Origin: Roseiarcus sp036488815
Lineage (GTDB): Bacteria; Pseudomonadota; Alphaproteobacteria; Rhizobiales; Beijerinckiaceae
Assembly (NCBI GenBank): GCA_036488815.1
Contig: DASXGX010000137.1
Coordinates: 38,065-102,064 of the forward strand
Direction of reading: 5' to 3'
DNA length: 64,000 nt
Shown here: piece by piece, positions 35,314 to 44,082 of the stretch
Layout: every line of letters begins with the position of its first letter
Numbering within the stretch: the stretch's first letter is position 1
Translations under genes and position numbers: made by a program
The notes under the pieces: model-generated
Databases searched by the model: none
What the model was told of the DNA's origin: nothing
The model's input: only the letters and a program-made list of their open reading frames with translations

Positions 35314-36624
35314 ATGAGTTCGCCCGTTCCGTCCTGGAACCGCCTGCCGAAGGCCAATCCCGCCCACATCGTCGAGATCGCCGACCGCTTCACCGCGCGC
35401 TGCGACATGGGCGCGGGGACGCGCTGCATCGCCTATGGATCGGGTCGCAGCTACGGCGACGTCTGCCTCAACGACGGCGGAACCGTGCTTCGCACGCTGC
35501 GGCTCGACCATTTCATCGCCTTCGACCGCGCGACCGGTCGCCTCAAATGCGAAGCCGGCGTGCAACTGGCCGCGATCCTCGACCTCGTCGTTCCGATGGG
35601 CTGGTTCCTGCCGGTGACGCCGGGAACGCGCTTTGTGACCGTCGGCGGAGCCGTCGCCAACGACGTGCACGGCAAGAACCATCACGTCGCCGGCAGCTTC
35701 GGTCATCATGTGACGGCGCTGGAGCTGGTGCGCTCGAACGGCGAGCGCATCGTCTGTGGGCCGGATCGCGAGCCGGAATGGTTCGCCGCCACCGTCGGGG
35801 GGCTCGGCCTCACCGGCCTCATCACCTGGGTCGAACTCGCGCTGATTCCGATCAGCAACCCGTTCATGGTCACCGAGGCGCTGCGCTTCCGCAGCCTCGA
35901 TGAATTCTGGGCCATGAACGGCGAAGCGGAGCGGGACTGGCCCTACACCGTGTCCTGGATCGACTGCACCTCGAAGCGCGGCAGGGGCATCCTCCACGTC
36001 GGACGCCATGCGCCGCCGCAGCCGGAGCTTCCGGTTTGGCGGGAAAGGCGCAAGAGTTTTCCGGTGGACCCGCCGGTCTCGCTCATCAACCGCTTGTCGC
36101 TGCGCGCCTTCAATACGCTCTACTACAATCGCCCGCTGCCGCGCGGGCGAACGCTCACGCACTACGTCCCCTATTTCTATCCGCTCGACGCGATGGAGAA
36201 TTGGAACCGCATCTACGGCGCGCGCGGCTTCTTTCAGTACCAATGCGTACTGCCGCGCGCCGCAGCCGTGCCGGGCGTGGCGGCGATGCTGGAGAAAATC
36301 GCGCAAAGCGGCCTCGGCTCGTTCCTGGCGGTGCTCAAGACTTTCGGCGACCGGCCTTCCCTTGGCATGCTGTCCTTCCCGCGCGCCGGCGCGACGCTCG
36401 CGCTCGATTTCGCCAATGAGGGCGAAGCGACCGAGAAGCTGTTCGAGCGGCTCGACGCCATCGTGCGCGAGGCGGGCGGCGCGCTCTACCCCGGCAAGGA
36501 CGCGCGAATGCCGCCGGCGATGTTCCGGGCGGGCTTTCCCGCCTCGGAGGCTTTCGGCTCCTACGTCGATCCGCAATTCTCTTCCGGGTTCTGGCGCCGC
36601 GTCACGGAGCACCCAACGACATGA
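35314..36624 (+). CDS. DprE1-like FAD oxidoreductase (polyprenylphospho-ribose 2-epimerase subunit)
   Basis: A 436-residue member of the vanillyl-alcohol-oxidase class. GSGRSYGD (FAD pyrophosphate loop), PGTRFVTVGGAVANDVHGKNHHVAGSFG and TVGGLGLTG match mycobacterial DprE1 segment by segment, as do THYVPYFYPLDAMENWNRIYG, GFFQYQ and LYPGKDAR. It oxidises C2 of polyprenylphospho-ribose; the partner reduces it to the arabinose epimer. The His in VHGKNHH (residue ~119) and the Lys in GKDAR correspond to DprE1 His132 and Lys418. The cysteine targeted by benzothiazinones is replaced by Ala (in TLALDF). The stop overlaps the next ATG by 4 bases. Confidence 0.87.
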   Translation: MSSPVPSWNRLPKANPAHIVEIADRFTARCDMGAGTRCIAYGSGRSYGDVCLNDGGTVLRTLRLDHFIAFDRATGRLKCEAGVQLAAILDLVVPMGWFLPVTPGTRFVTVGGAVANDVHGKNHHVAGSFGHHVTALELVRSNGERIVCGPDREPEWFAATVGGLGLTGLITWVELALIPISNPFMVTEALRFRSLDEFWAMNGEAERDWPYTVSWIDCTSKRGRGILHVGRHAPPQPELPVWRERRKSFPVDPPVSLINRLSLRAFNTLYYNRPLPRGRTLTHYVPYFYPLDAMENWNRIYGARGFFQYQCVLPRAAAVPGVAAMLEKIAQSGLGSFLAVLKTFGDRPSLGMLSFPRAGATLALDFANEGEATEKLFERLDAIVREAGGALYPGKDARMPPAMFRAGFPASEAFGSYVDPQFSSGFWRRVTEHPTT

Positions 36625-37367
36625 GCAGAATCGCAATCTTTGGCGCGACGTCGGCCATCGCGACGGCCTGCGCGCGGCGATGGATCGCTGCGGGCGACAG
36701 CGTCTTCCTCATCGGTCGCAACCCCGACAAGCTGCGCGCGCTGGTCGAAGACCTCGGCGTGCGCAAGAGCGGCGAGCAGAAGGTCGCCTCCGCCGTCGCC
36801 GATCTCGACGAATTTGCGCAGCACGAAGCCCTGCTCGCCGAGGCGCAAACCGCGCTCGGCGGCCTCGACGTGGTGCTGATCGCTCACGGCTCGCTGCCGG
36901 ATCAAAGGGATTGCGAGGCCTCGGTCGAGCGGACGATGGCCGAGATTCGCACCAACGCGCTGAGCGTCGTCTCGATCGCCACACTGGCGGCGAACCTGTT
37001 CGAGCGGGCGGGGCGCGGAACGATCGCGGTGATCGGCTCGGTCGCCGGCGACCGCGGCCGGCAGAGCAATTACGTCTATGGGGCGGCCAAGGGCATGGTC
37101 GCGGTGTTCCTCCAAGGCCTGCGCAACCGGCTCGCCCGGTCCGGCGTCGCCGTCGTGACGATCAAGCCGGGCTTCGTCGACACGCCGATGACCGCCAACA
37201 TCGCCAAGAAGGGCCTCTTGTGGGCGCAGCCCGACGCCGTCGCGCGCGGCGTCGTCGGCGCGGTCGCGCGCGGCCGCGATGTCGTCTATCTCCCGGGCTT
37301 CTGGCGGCTCATCATGTTCGCCATCGTCCATATCCCGGAGCGGGTCTTCAAGCGGATGAAGCTTTAG
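36621..37367 (+). CDS. DprE2-like SDR (keto-sugar reductase subunit)
   Basis: A 248-residue SDR with an unusual cofactor motif, GATSAIATA, as in DprE2 proteins, then LIGRN, the catalytic Ser in VIGSVAGDRGR, and YGAAKG. The C-terminus has an amphipathic stretch (LPGFWRLIMFAIVHIPERVFKRMKL) that could dock to the membrane or to DprE1. It would reduce the 2-keto intermediate to polyprenylphospho-arabinose with NADH. The ATGA overlap with the DprE1-like gene supports a working pair. Confidence 0.87.
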   Translation: MSRIAIFGATSAIATACARRWIAAGDSVFLIGRNPDKLRALVEDLGVRKSGEQKVASAVADLDEFAQHEALLAEAQTALGGLDVVLIAHGSLPDQRDCEASVERTMAEIRTNALSVVSIATLAANLFERAGRGTIAVIGSVAGDRGRQSNYVYGAAKGMVAVFLQGLRNRLARSGVAVVTIKPGFVDTPMTANIAKKGLLWAQPDAVARGVVGAVARGRDVVYLPGFWRLIMFAIVHIPERVFKRMKL

Positions 37368-37430
37368 AGCCAGCTCGGCTGGGCGCCCTTCTCCCCGCGC
37401 GCGGGGAGAAGGGATCCTCTGCGTCAGCCT

Positions 37431-37550
37431 AGAGCGCTTTGCTTTTTGGCTGACGCACACAGCCTGTCACCCCCGCGAAAGCGGGGGTCCAGAGAGCCGC
37501 CGCAGGCCTTCGCCCTTGACTCCTGGATGCCCGCGTTCGCGGGCATGACA
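37431..37550 (-). repeat. Repeat A, copy 6
   Basis: The core 37465-37550 has arms TGTCACCCCCGCGAAAGCGGGGG and GATGCCCGCGTTCGCGGGCATGACA. Orientation as in copy 3. The flank 37431-37460 (TAGAGCGCTTTGCTTTTTGGCTGACG) is the reverse complement of the tail of copy 1, so the full element is about 120 bases. Repeat B copy 2 follows within 5 bases. The gap 37368-37686 is almost wholly these two repeats. Confidence 0.85.
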
Positions 37551-37554
37551 AGTG

Positions 37555-37646
37555 CTGACGTCGTAGGGTCCATGTGACGGCGCCGCGTGGGTGGCCGGGA
37601 CAAAGCCCGGCCATGACGGTCTGCCTCAACCCATTTGCAAATGGGT
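37555..37646 (-). repeat. Repeat B, copy 2 (shortened)
   Basis: Reverse complement of the first half of repeat B copy 1: GACGTCGTAGGGTCCATGTGACGGCGCCGCG, then GGCCGGGACAAAGCCCGGCC and ACCCATTTGCAAATGG. The second hairpin of the full element is missing. Directly abuts repeat A copy 6. Confidence 0.8.
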
Positions 37647-37686
37647 CTAGCACTGGGCTCGTACTCAGCCTCCAAGGACGGTCCTA

Positions 37687-38169
37687 TCAGTCCCCCCTCT
37701 CAGTGCTTGGCGCGCCGAGCGACGCTTCGGCGCTCGCGATCCGATCGAGGTTTGCGATCAGGCGCGAGAGCAGGGCAATAAGCAGCCCGGCCTCCTCGTC
37801 CGTGAAGCCGCGCAGCGCCTCACGATTACCCCGGAGTAAGGTGGCGACCGCGTCCGGCAGGCGCGCTTCGGCGACCTCCGTCAGGGTGATGCGGCTGCTG
37901 CGCCCGTCGGCCGGGTCTGGGGCGCGCTGGATCAGCCCGTCTCGCTCCATGCGGGCGAGCATCTGCGCCATCGGCGGTTGCTCGATCTTGGCGAAGCGCG
38001 CGAGATCCCGCTGCGTGCTCGCCCGGCCATCCCGAAGCGCGACCAGGACCGGCAGATGTCCGACGCCAAAGCCAAGCGGCTTGAGGCGCGCTTCGCTCAG
38101 GCGGGCGAATCCGCGCGCCGCGAGACTGATCAGATGCCCAGGCGTCGAGAGCACATCTAGGTCCATCAT
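37687..38169 (-). CDS. MarR family transcriptional regulator
   Basis: A 160-residue winged-helix regulator. Residues ~25-115 hold the helix-turn-helix and wing (QRDLARFAKIEQPPMAQMLARMERDGLIQR, then DPADGRSSRITLTE, the beta wing with its conserved DxRS). Such dimers repress nearby genes and respond to small phenolics or oxidants. It is divergent from the small SnoaL-like gene across ~100 bases that hold an inverted repeat. Adjacent ATGs at 38169 and 38166 are both usable, with AAGGGGTAGG upstream. It has no obvious link to glycan synthesis. Confidence 0.88.
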   Translation of the reverse strand: MMDLDVLSTPGHLISLAARGFARLSEARLKPLGFGVGHLPVLVALRDGRASTQRDLARFAKIEQPPMAQMLARMERDGLIQRAPDPADGRSSRITLTEVAEARLPDAVATLLRGNREALRGFTDEEAGLLIALLSRLIANLDRIASAEASLGAPSTERGD

Positions 38170-38198
38170 ACCTACCCCTTGCACCCACCGTCACGATA

Positions 38199-38212
38199 AT
38201 GCATACGTGCAT
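38199..38212. promoter_or_regulatory. Inverted repeat between marR-type and SnoaL-like genes, candidate operator
   Basis: ATGCA-tacg-TGCAT in the divergent intergenic region, 30 bases from the regulator start. It is followed by ATATGTAATGAT. A plausible autoregulatory MarR site by position only. Confidence 0.4.
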
Positions 38213-38268
38213 ATGTAATGATACATGGCTTCCGACGCAACGCGGGCGTCATGCCAGGGAGAGAACCG

Positions 38269-38637
38269 ATGGATGGCGATATCGAACTCCTCGAGCGCAT
38301 CTACAATCGCTTTAACGCGCGGGACATTGACGGGGTGCTGGCCGCGCTCGCTGATGATGTCATCTGGGCTAACGGCATGGAGGGTGGCCACGTTCATGGA
38401 CGTGAAGCCGTACGCGAGTACTGGACGCGACAGTGGACCATGGTCAGTCCGCACGTCGAGGCCGTGAGCTTTCATCGGACTGCGGATGGCGCGATCGTCG
38501 CAGAGGTCCGCCAGTCCGTCCGCGATCTCGAAGGCAAACCGCTCCAGGGGCAGGCGCACGGGCTTAAGGACAAGACGGTCGGACATGTTTTCCGTCTTCG
38601 AGCGGGCAAGGTGGCTCGCTTCGACATACAGGGTTAG
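38269..38637 (+). CDS. SnoaL-like / NTF2-fold protein
   Basis: A 122-residue alpha+beta-barrel protein of the ketosteroid-isomerase-like superfamily: IYNRFNARDIDGVLAALADDVIW at the N-terminus, then GREAVREYWTRQW, VEAVSFHRTADGAIVAEVRQ, and a final VGHVFRLRAGKVARFDI. The pocket residues are not diagnostic, and the substrate or ligand is unknown. GGGAGAG precedes ATG 38269; an ATG at 38218 is less likely. Divergent from, and probably controlled by, the MarR-type regulator. Confidence 0.8.
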   Translation: MDGDIELLERIYNRFNARDIDGVLAALADDVIWANGMEGGHVHGREAVREYWTRQWTMVSPHVEAVSFHRTADGAIVAEVRQSVRDLEGKPLQGQAHGLKDKTVGHVFRLRAGKVARFDIQG

Positions 38638-38769
38638 CACGGCGCCCCAGATCCTTCGGCGGCCGCGATTCACCGGCGCTTCATCATTGCCGCCTAAAAA
38701 CATCGCGCTGGCCGCGCGCCGCTGGATCTCGGCCGTCCACACCAAGGGCTCATCCGCCTGGATCGTTCG

Positions 38770-40302
38770 ATGACGATTGCCGCCGATCCCCTGACGCCGT
38801 CACGCGCGGGCGGCCGCGCGAATCTGGCGCAGCGTCTCGCAGCAAGCCCTGTCGCCGCCTTTGTCCTCGTCTACGGCGCCGCACTCGCCTGGACGTTCGT
38901 GCTTCGGCTGCCGCTATGGCACATGGACGGCCTCGACGACGCTTTCTACGTCGAGGTCGCTCACCTCTGGAGCCAGGGCCATTTGCCCTACGCCGCGGCG
39001 TTCGACGTCAAGCCGCCCGGCTTGTTCGCGATCCTTGCGGTCGTCCAACACCTGCTCGGGCCGAGCATCGATTCCCTGCGCGCCGTAGCGGTCGTTTTCG
39101 ACGCGCTCGCCGCGACGGGCCTGTTCTTTCTCGGCCGCCGTTTCGGCGCCCCCGCTGTCGGCGCCTTCGCCGCCATCCTCTATCCCATGCTCTCCGAATT
39201 GGTGACCAGCAACGACGCGTATTGCCCGCTCGGCGCGTTCACCGTCGCCGCGTTTCTCGCCGCGCTGTCGCGGTTTGATCTCGTTAAACGAGCGGCGTTG
39301 AGCGGCCTTCTCATCGGCGCGGCGGGGGTCGTCAAGCAGACAGCAGCCTTCGAGGCGATCGCGCTGCTGTCGATCCTGGTGGGCGCGCCGAGTTCCGCAG
39401 GCAGGCGCGCCGCGGTAGCCGCGGCGTTCTTAGCGGGGGCGGCGATCGCGCCGCTTGGCTTCGCGCTCGACTTTGCGGCGCACGGCGCCCTCGGACCGTT
39501 GATCGACGACGCCATTCTCGGGGCCTTGATCCGCCCTGCCAGCGCAGCGGAGGGGCTCACCCTGCTCGCCGGCGCCAGCCGCGCCGTCGTCCTGCAAAAG
39601 AGCGTCGTGGTCCTGTTCGGGCTTGCCTGTGTCGCCCTGCTGCGGAGACGCGCGCTCCGCGAGGCGCTCGGCGATGTCCCGCTTGGAGCGCTCGAGGTCT
39701 GGTTCGCGCTCGCCATGCTGTCGATCCTCGCCCAACGTGCGATCGCCATCACCTACCTCGGTCCGACGATTGCGCCGGGTCTGCTGCTGGCGGGCCTTTG
39801 CCTGACGCGGGCGGCGCCGGAATTGCGGCGCATTCCAGAGGCGGCCCGCCTCGCCGCTCTGGCCGTGGCGTCCGCCGCCATCGCCCTCGCCGTGCCCGGC
39901 AATGACATCTCCCGCCGTCAGGAGACCGCCGCGCTCGCCTCGGCCGCAACGGCGATCCGCGACAGTCGCCCGCGCGAGGGCGATACACTCTATGTCGTCA
40001 ACCGAGGCGACTGGCTTTATAGCGCGGTCGATTTGCCGCCGGCGACCCGGTATTTCTACCCCGGCCACACGCTTTGCGACTTCTTCGCCGCGAAGGGTCC
40101 CGCCTTGTTGGCGGGCATTCTTGCAACCGAGCCGCGTTACGTCGTCGTCGCCGACCGCCGCATTCACTACGCATGCGAGCAAAAGAACCGTTGGCCTGTC
40201 GTCGACGCGGCCTTGCAGCGCTCCTATCGGCGCATTGCGCATGCGGCGGGTCATTCCGATTTCTACGATGTCTACGAATTGGCTGGCGCGGCGGAGCGCT
40301 GA
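38770..40302 (+). CDS. Polytopic membrane protein, GT39/ArnT-like glycosyltransferase
   Basis: A 510-residue inner-membrane protein with ~11 helices. After helix 1 comes WHMDGLDDAFYVEVAHLW with the paired acidic residues of GT-C enzymes, then FDVKPPGLFAI, the KPP motif of the ArnT/PMT family. The C-terminal ~110 residues are soluble (LYVVNRGDWLYSAVDLPPATRYFYPGH...). It probably moves a sugar from a polyprenyl-phosphate donor to a periplasmic acceptor. Given the DprE pair nearby, polyprenylphospho-arabinose is a natural donor candidate (inference). Confidence 0.8.
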   Translation: MTIAADPLTPSRAGGRANLAQRLAASPVAAFVLVYGAALAWTFVLRLPLWHMDGLDDAFYVEVAHLWSQGHLPYAAAFDVKPPGLFAILAVVQHLLGPSIDSLRAVAVVFDALAATGLFFLGRRFGAPAVGAFAAILYPMLSELVTSNDAYCPLGAFTVAAFLAALSRFDLVKRAALSGLLIGAAGVVKQTAAFEAIALLSILVGAPSSAGRRAAVAAAFLAGAAIAPLGFALDFAAHGALGPLIDDAILGALIRPASAAEGLTLLAGASRAVVLQKSVVVLFGLACVALLRRRALREALGDVPLGALEVWFALAMLSILAQRAIAITYLGPTIAPGLLLAGLCLTRAAPELRRIPEAARLAALAVASAAIALAVPGNDISRRQETAALASAATAIRDSRPREGDTLYVVNRGDWLYSAVDLPPATRYFYPGHTLCDFFAAKGPALLAGILATEPRYVVVADRRIHYACEQKNRWPVVDAALQRSYRRIAHAAGHSDFYDVYELAGAAER

Positions 40303-40601
40303 GGCGCTTTGTCAATTCGGCACCCGCCGGAAAGCGGGGCCTAAGGCCGGCGCCAGTCATGACTTGATGACCGTGGATATTTCGGGCAACCTTTACGAAT
40401 CGTTGAATAATGTCTTCAATGTACGCAAGACGATCCGCAACAACGGACCGACAGGCCGCAATCGCCACGTCACTCATTTGACATATTTTCTCCTGGGAAA
40501 ATGCAGCGGCTTCCGCCGAGACCGCGTCAATTGACCCCAAAGTCATAGCCTGAGGAGGGCGGCGTTTGACATGGCGTCTTATTTTGGGCGAAAGAGGCGC
40601 C

Positions 40602-41672
40602 ATGATGGGAGCTCATAAGCGCATCCTTGTGACCGGCGGCGCCGGCTTCATCGGCTCTGCAGTCGTGCGGTTCGCGCTGTCGCAGACGCCGCATCAGGTC
40701 TTGGTGTTCGACAAACTCACGTATGCCGGCAACCTGAGCTCGCTCGAGCCGGTGAGCGGCAGTCCGAACTATCGCTTCGTACAGGGCGACATCTGCGACG
40801 GCGCCGCCGTGCGCCGGGCGCTGGACGACTTCCGCCCCGACATCGTGATGCATCTCGCCGCCGAAAGTCACGTCGATCGGTCGATCGACGGTCCCGGCGC
40901 GTTCGTCGAGACGAATTTGGTCGGCACTTACACGATGCTGCAAACTTCGCTCGGGTATTGGCGAAGCCTGAGCGAGAACGCGAAGTCTTCCTTTCGTTTT
41001 CACCATATCTCGACTGACGAAGTCTTTGGCGCCCTTGGTCCGGAAGGTCTTTTCCGCGAGGACACGCCTTATGCGCCGAGCTCGCCCTATTCCGCCTCGA
41101 AGGCCGGCTCCGACCATCTCGCGCGGGCCTGGCGTCACACCTACGGCCTGCCGGTCGTCATCACGAACTGCTCGAACAACTACGGGCCGTATCACTTTCC
41201 GGAAAAACTCATCCCGCTGATGGTGCTCAACGCGCTGGAGGGCAAACCTCTGCCGGTCTACGGCAGAGGTGAGAACGTGCGCGACTGGCTATTCGTCGAG
41301 GACCACGCGGAGGCTCTGCTGCTCGTCGCGAGCCAAGGGGTTCCCGGCGAATGCTACAATATCGGCGGGCGCAGCGAGCGCCGGAACATCGATGTCGTGG
41401 AAGCGATCTGCGATCTCGTCGACGACTATGTCCCGCTCTCCCGCCCGGGCAGCCGGCGCGAACTCATCGCCTTCGTGCACGATCGGCCGGGCCATGACCT
41501 GCGCTACGCCATCGACGGCTCGAAGATCGAGCGCGAGCTCGGCTGGCGGCCCCGCGTCACGTTCGAGGACGGCCTGCGCAAGACCGTCGAATGGTATCTG
41601 GCCAATCGTCCATGGTGGGAGGCTATTCGCTCCGGCGCCTATCGCGGCGAGCGGCTCGGAATGACCGTCTGA
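40602..41672 (+). CDS. rfbB: dTDP-glucose 4,6-dehydratase
   Basis: A 356-residue extended SDR. The NAD motif is TGGAGFIGSAV, the catalytic triad Thr in HISTDEVFG (with Asp-Glu) and Y-x3-K in YSASK, and the substrate loop NCSNNYGPYHFPEKLIPLM. It converts dTDP-glucose to dTDP-4-keto-6-deoxyglucose, step 2 of dTDP-L-rhamnose synthesis. ATG 40602 has AGAGG upstream. The preceding gap 40303-40601 holds a TTGACA at 40478 with a poor -10, and otherwise nothing recognised. First of four rfb genes in the order B-C-D-A. Confidence 0.95.
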   Translation: MMGAHKRILVTGGAGFIGSAVVRFALSQTPHQVLVFDKLTYAGNLSSLEPVSGSPNYRFVQGDICDGAAVRRALDDFRPDIVMHLAAESHVDRSIDGPGAFVETNLVGTYTMLQTSLGYWRSLSENAKSSFRFHHISTDEVFGALGPEGLFREDTPYAPSSPYSASKAGSDHLARAWRHTYGLPVVITNCSNNYGPYHFPEKLIPLMVLNALEGKPLPVYGRGENVRDWLFVEDHAEALLLVASQGVPGECYNIGGRSERRNIDVVEAICDLVDDYVPLSRPGSRRELIAFVHDRPGHDLRYAIDGSKIERELGWRPRVTFEDGLRKTVEWYLANRPWWEAIRSGAYRGERLGMTV

Positions 41673-41718
41673 TTTTTTCTCACGATAGCCGATTCTCACG
41701 GAGAGAAAGGATTTCGAC

Positions 41719-42273
41719 GTGCTCGTGGAAAACACCGCCATTCCCGAGGTCAAAATCATTACTGTGAAGAAGTTCGGCGACCATCGCGGCTTCTTTTCCG
41801 AGACGTACAACCGCCGGGCCGCGGCGGAGGCCGGAATCGACCTCGCCTTCGTGCAGGACAACCATTCTGGCTCGCCCGAGATCGGCACGGTGCGTGGCCT
41901 TCATTTCCAATCGCCGCCCTTCGCACAGGCCAAGCTGGTTCGCGTCACGCGCGGGCGCATTTTCGACGTCGCGGTGGATCTGCGCCGCTCGTCCCCCACG
42001 TTCGGGCGCCACGTCGCGATCGAACTGTCGGAGGAGAACTGGCGCCAGCTTCTCGTGCCGATCGGCTTTGCGCACGGCTTCTGCACGCTCGAGCCGGATA
42101 CGGAGGTGCTGTACAAAGTGACGAACTATTATTCGCCGCAGCACGACCACGGCCTGGCGTTCGACGATCCCGCGCTGGAGATCGCCTGGCCCGTCGATCC
42201 GGCGCGAGCCGTTCTCTCCGACAAAGACCGGCGGCACCCGCGACTTGCGGAATGCCCGCATCTGTTCGACTAG
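41719..42273 (+). CDS. rfbC: dTDP-4-dehydrorhamnose 3,5-epimerase
   Basis: A 184-residue cupin epimerase. FFSETYNRR, the catalytic-His region QDNHSGSPEIGTVRGLHFQ, then VPIGFAHGF and YKVTNYYSPQHD are all family signatures. It epimerises C3 and C5 of dTDP-4-keto-6-deoxyglucose. The start is GTG 41719 (or GTG 41725), with GAGAAAGGA upstream. It sits 46 bases after rfbB and 8 before rfbD. Confidence 0.95.
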   Translation: MLVENTAIPEVKIITVKKFGDHRGFFSETYNRRAAAEAGIDLAFVQDNHSGSPEIGTVRGLHFQSPPFAQAKLVRVTRGRIFDVAVDLRRSSPTFGRHVAIELSEENWRQLLVPIGFAHGFCTLEPDTEVLYKVTNYYSPQHDHGLAFDDPALEIAWPVDPARAVLSDKDRRHPRLAECPHLFD

Positions 42274-42281
42274 GCGCCGCC

Positions 42282-43169
42282 ATGCGCGTTCTCGTCACCG
42301 GGACACAGGGACAGGTCGCCCGCGCCCTCATCGAACGTGGCGCCGCCGAGGGCGTCGCGATCGAGGCGCTCGGCCGGCCCGAGTACGATCTGCTTCAGCC
42401 TGAGCGCCTCGCCGAGGCGATCGGCGCTTCGTCAGCCGACGTCGTCGTCAACGCCGCGGCCTACACCGCGGTCGACAAGGCGGAGGCCGAACCCGAGATC
42501 GCGATGGCGATCAACGGCGCAGCCGTCGGCGCGATCGCGCGCGCCGCCGCCCTGCGCGCGGCGCCGGTCATCCAGCTTTCGACCGACTACGTGTTCGATG
42601 GAACTGCGCCGAATCCCTATCGCGAGGATGACGCGCTTGCGCCGATCAACGCTTATGGGCGCTCCAAACTCGCCGGCGAGCTTGCCGTCGCCGAGGCGAA
42701 CCCCGCTCATGTCGTGTTGCGCACCGCCTGGGTCTATTCGCCGTTCGGCGCGAATTTCGTGAAGACCATGCTGCGCCTCGGCGAGACGCGCGATACGATC
42801 CGCGTCGTCGCCGATCAGCGCGGCTCGCCCACGAGCGCCTTCGACATCGCCGACGCGATCCTCGCCATCGCGCGCCGCCTCGTCGCGGCCCCGGGCGACG
42901 CCGACTTGCACGGCGTCTTTCATCTCGTCGGATCGGGAGAAGCGACCTGGGCCGAGTTCGCCGGGGCCATCTTCGCCGAGGCGCAGCGTTTCGGTCGTTC
43001 GCCCGTGAGGGTGGAGCCGATCGCGACCGCGGAATATCCGACGCCGGCGCGGCGTCCCTTGAATTCGCGCCTCCACACCGAGAAGCTTCAAGCCGTCTAT
43101 GCCGTCCGTCCGCCGCACTGGCGCGCCTCGCTTGCGTCCTGCGTCGAGCGGCTGATGGCGAGCGGTTAA
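42282..43169 (+). CDS. rfbD: dTDP-4-dehydrorhamnose reductase
   Basis: A 295-residue RmlD-type SDR. TGTQGQVARAL binds NAD(P)H, VNAAAYTAVDKAE is family-specific, STDYVFDG carries the catalytic Thr, and YGRSKLAGE carries Tyr and Lys. It makes the final dTDP-L-rhamnose. ATG 42282 is chosen over 42252, which overlaps rfbC and lacks homology. The C-terminus (RRPLNSRLHTEKL) is typical. Confidence 0.95.
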   Translation: MRVLVTGTQGQVARALIERGAAEGVAIEALGRPEYDLLQPERLAEAIGASSADVVVNAAAYTAVDKAEAEPEIAMAINGAAVGAIARAAALRAAPVIQLSTDYVFDGTAPNPYREDDALAPINAYGRSKLAGELAVAEANPAHVVLRTAWVYSPFGANFVKTMLRLGETRDTIRVVADQRGSPTSAFDIADAILAIARRLVAAPGDADLHGVFHLVGSGEATWAEFAGAIFAEAQRFGRSPVRVEPIATAEYPTPARRPLNSRLHTEKLQAVYAVRPPHWRASLASCVERLMASG

Positions 43170-43188
43170 TTCATAGGGAGTATCGTCG

Positions 43189-44046
43189 ATGCGGGGGATC
43201 ATATTGGCGGGGGGCAGCGGGACGCGCCTGCATCCGATGACCTTGGCGATGTCGAAGCAGCTTTTGCCGGTCTACGACAAGCCGATGATCTACTACCCGC
43301 TGTCGACGCTGATGCTCGCCGGCGTGCGCGAGATCCTCATCATCTCGACCCCTCATGATCTGCCCAACTTCCAGCGCCTGCTCGGCGACGGCTCGCAGTG
43401 GGGGCTCTCGCTCTCCTACGCGGCGCAACCGCGGCCTGAGGGACTGGCGCAGGCTTACATCATCGGCGCCGATTTCGTGGCGGGCGGGGAATCCGCGCTC
43501 ATTCTCGGCGACAACCTGTTCTACGGTCACGGCGTCTCCGACATGTTCCGCAGCGCGGGCGAGAAGAAGAGCGGCGCGACCGTCTTCGCCTATCACGTGC
43601 AGGATCCCGAGCGTTACGGCGTGGTGGAGTTCGACGCCGAAGGCCGCGCCCTGTCGATCGAGGAAAAGCCGCGCAAGCCCCGCTCGTCGTGGGCGGTCAC
43701 GGGGCTCTATTTCTACGATTCGAAAGCGCCCGAGTTCGCCGCGTCCTTGAAGCCGTCCGCGCGCGGCGAATTGGAGATCACCGATCTCAACCGCCTCTAT
43801 CTCGAGCGCGGCGAACTCGCCGTCGAGAAAATGGGCCGCGGCTTCGCCTGGCTCGACACCGGCACCCCGGATTCGCTGCTCGAAGCTTCCGAGTTCGTTC
43901 GCACGCTCGAGAAGCGCCAGGGGTTCCGCATCGCCTGCCTGGAAGAGATCGCATTCAACCAGAAGTGGATTTCCGCCGCCGAGCTGGAGAGAGCGGCCGA
44001 GGCGCTCGCCAAGAGCGCCTACGGACAATACCTCAGGAGCCTGTGA
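43189..44046 (+). CDS. rfbA: Glucose-1-phosphate thymidylyltransferase
   Basis: A 285-residue nucleotidyltransferase: GIILAGGSGTRLHPMT, SKQLLPVYDKPMIYYPLS, ILGDNLFYGHG, EEKPRKPRSSWAVTGLYFYD and AWLDTGTPDSLLEA. It makes dTDP-glucose from dTTP and glucose 1-phosphate, the first and feedback-controlled step. TAGGGAG precedes the ATG. It completes the rhamnose donor set. Confidence 0.95.
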   Translation: MRGIILAGGSGTRLHPMTLAMSKQLLPVYDKPMIYYPLSTLMLAGVREILIISTPHDLPNFQRLLGDGSQWGLSLSYAAQPRPEGLAQAYIIGADFVAGGESALILGDNLFYGHGVSDMFRSAGEKKSGATVFAYHVQDPERYGVVEFDAEGRALSIEEKPRKPRSSWAVTGLYFYDSKAPEFAASLKPSARGELEITDLNRLYLERGELAVEKMGRGFAWLDTGTPDSLLEASEFVRTLEKRQGFRIACLEEIAFNQKWISAAELERAAEALAKSAYGQYLRSL

Positions 44047-44082
44047 AGCCGTGACGGTTCGCCGCCAACACTCGGAGGCTGC

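Noticed and set aside
27326..37367. Nodulation gene cluster (noeC-type)
   Set aside because: The UbiA and DprE-like proteins resemble the arabinosylation genes of Azorhizobium, but there is no nodABC, nod box or other symbiosis gene here, so no nod/noe gene symbols are used.
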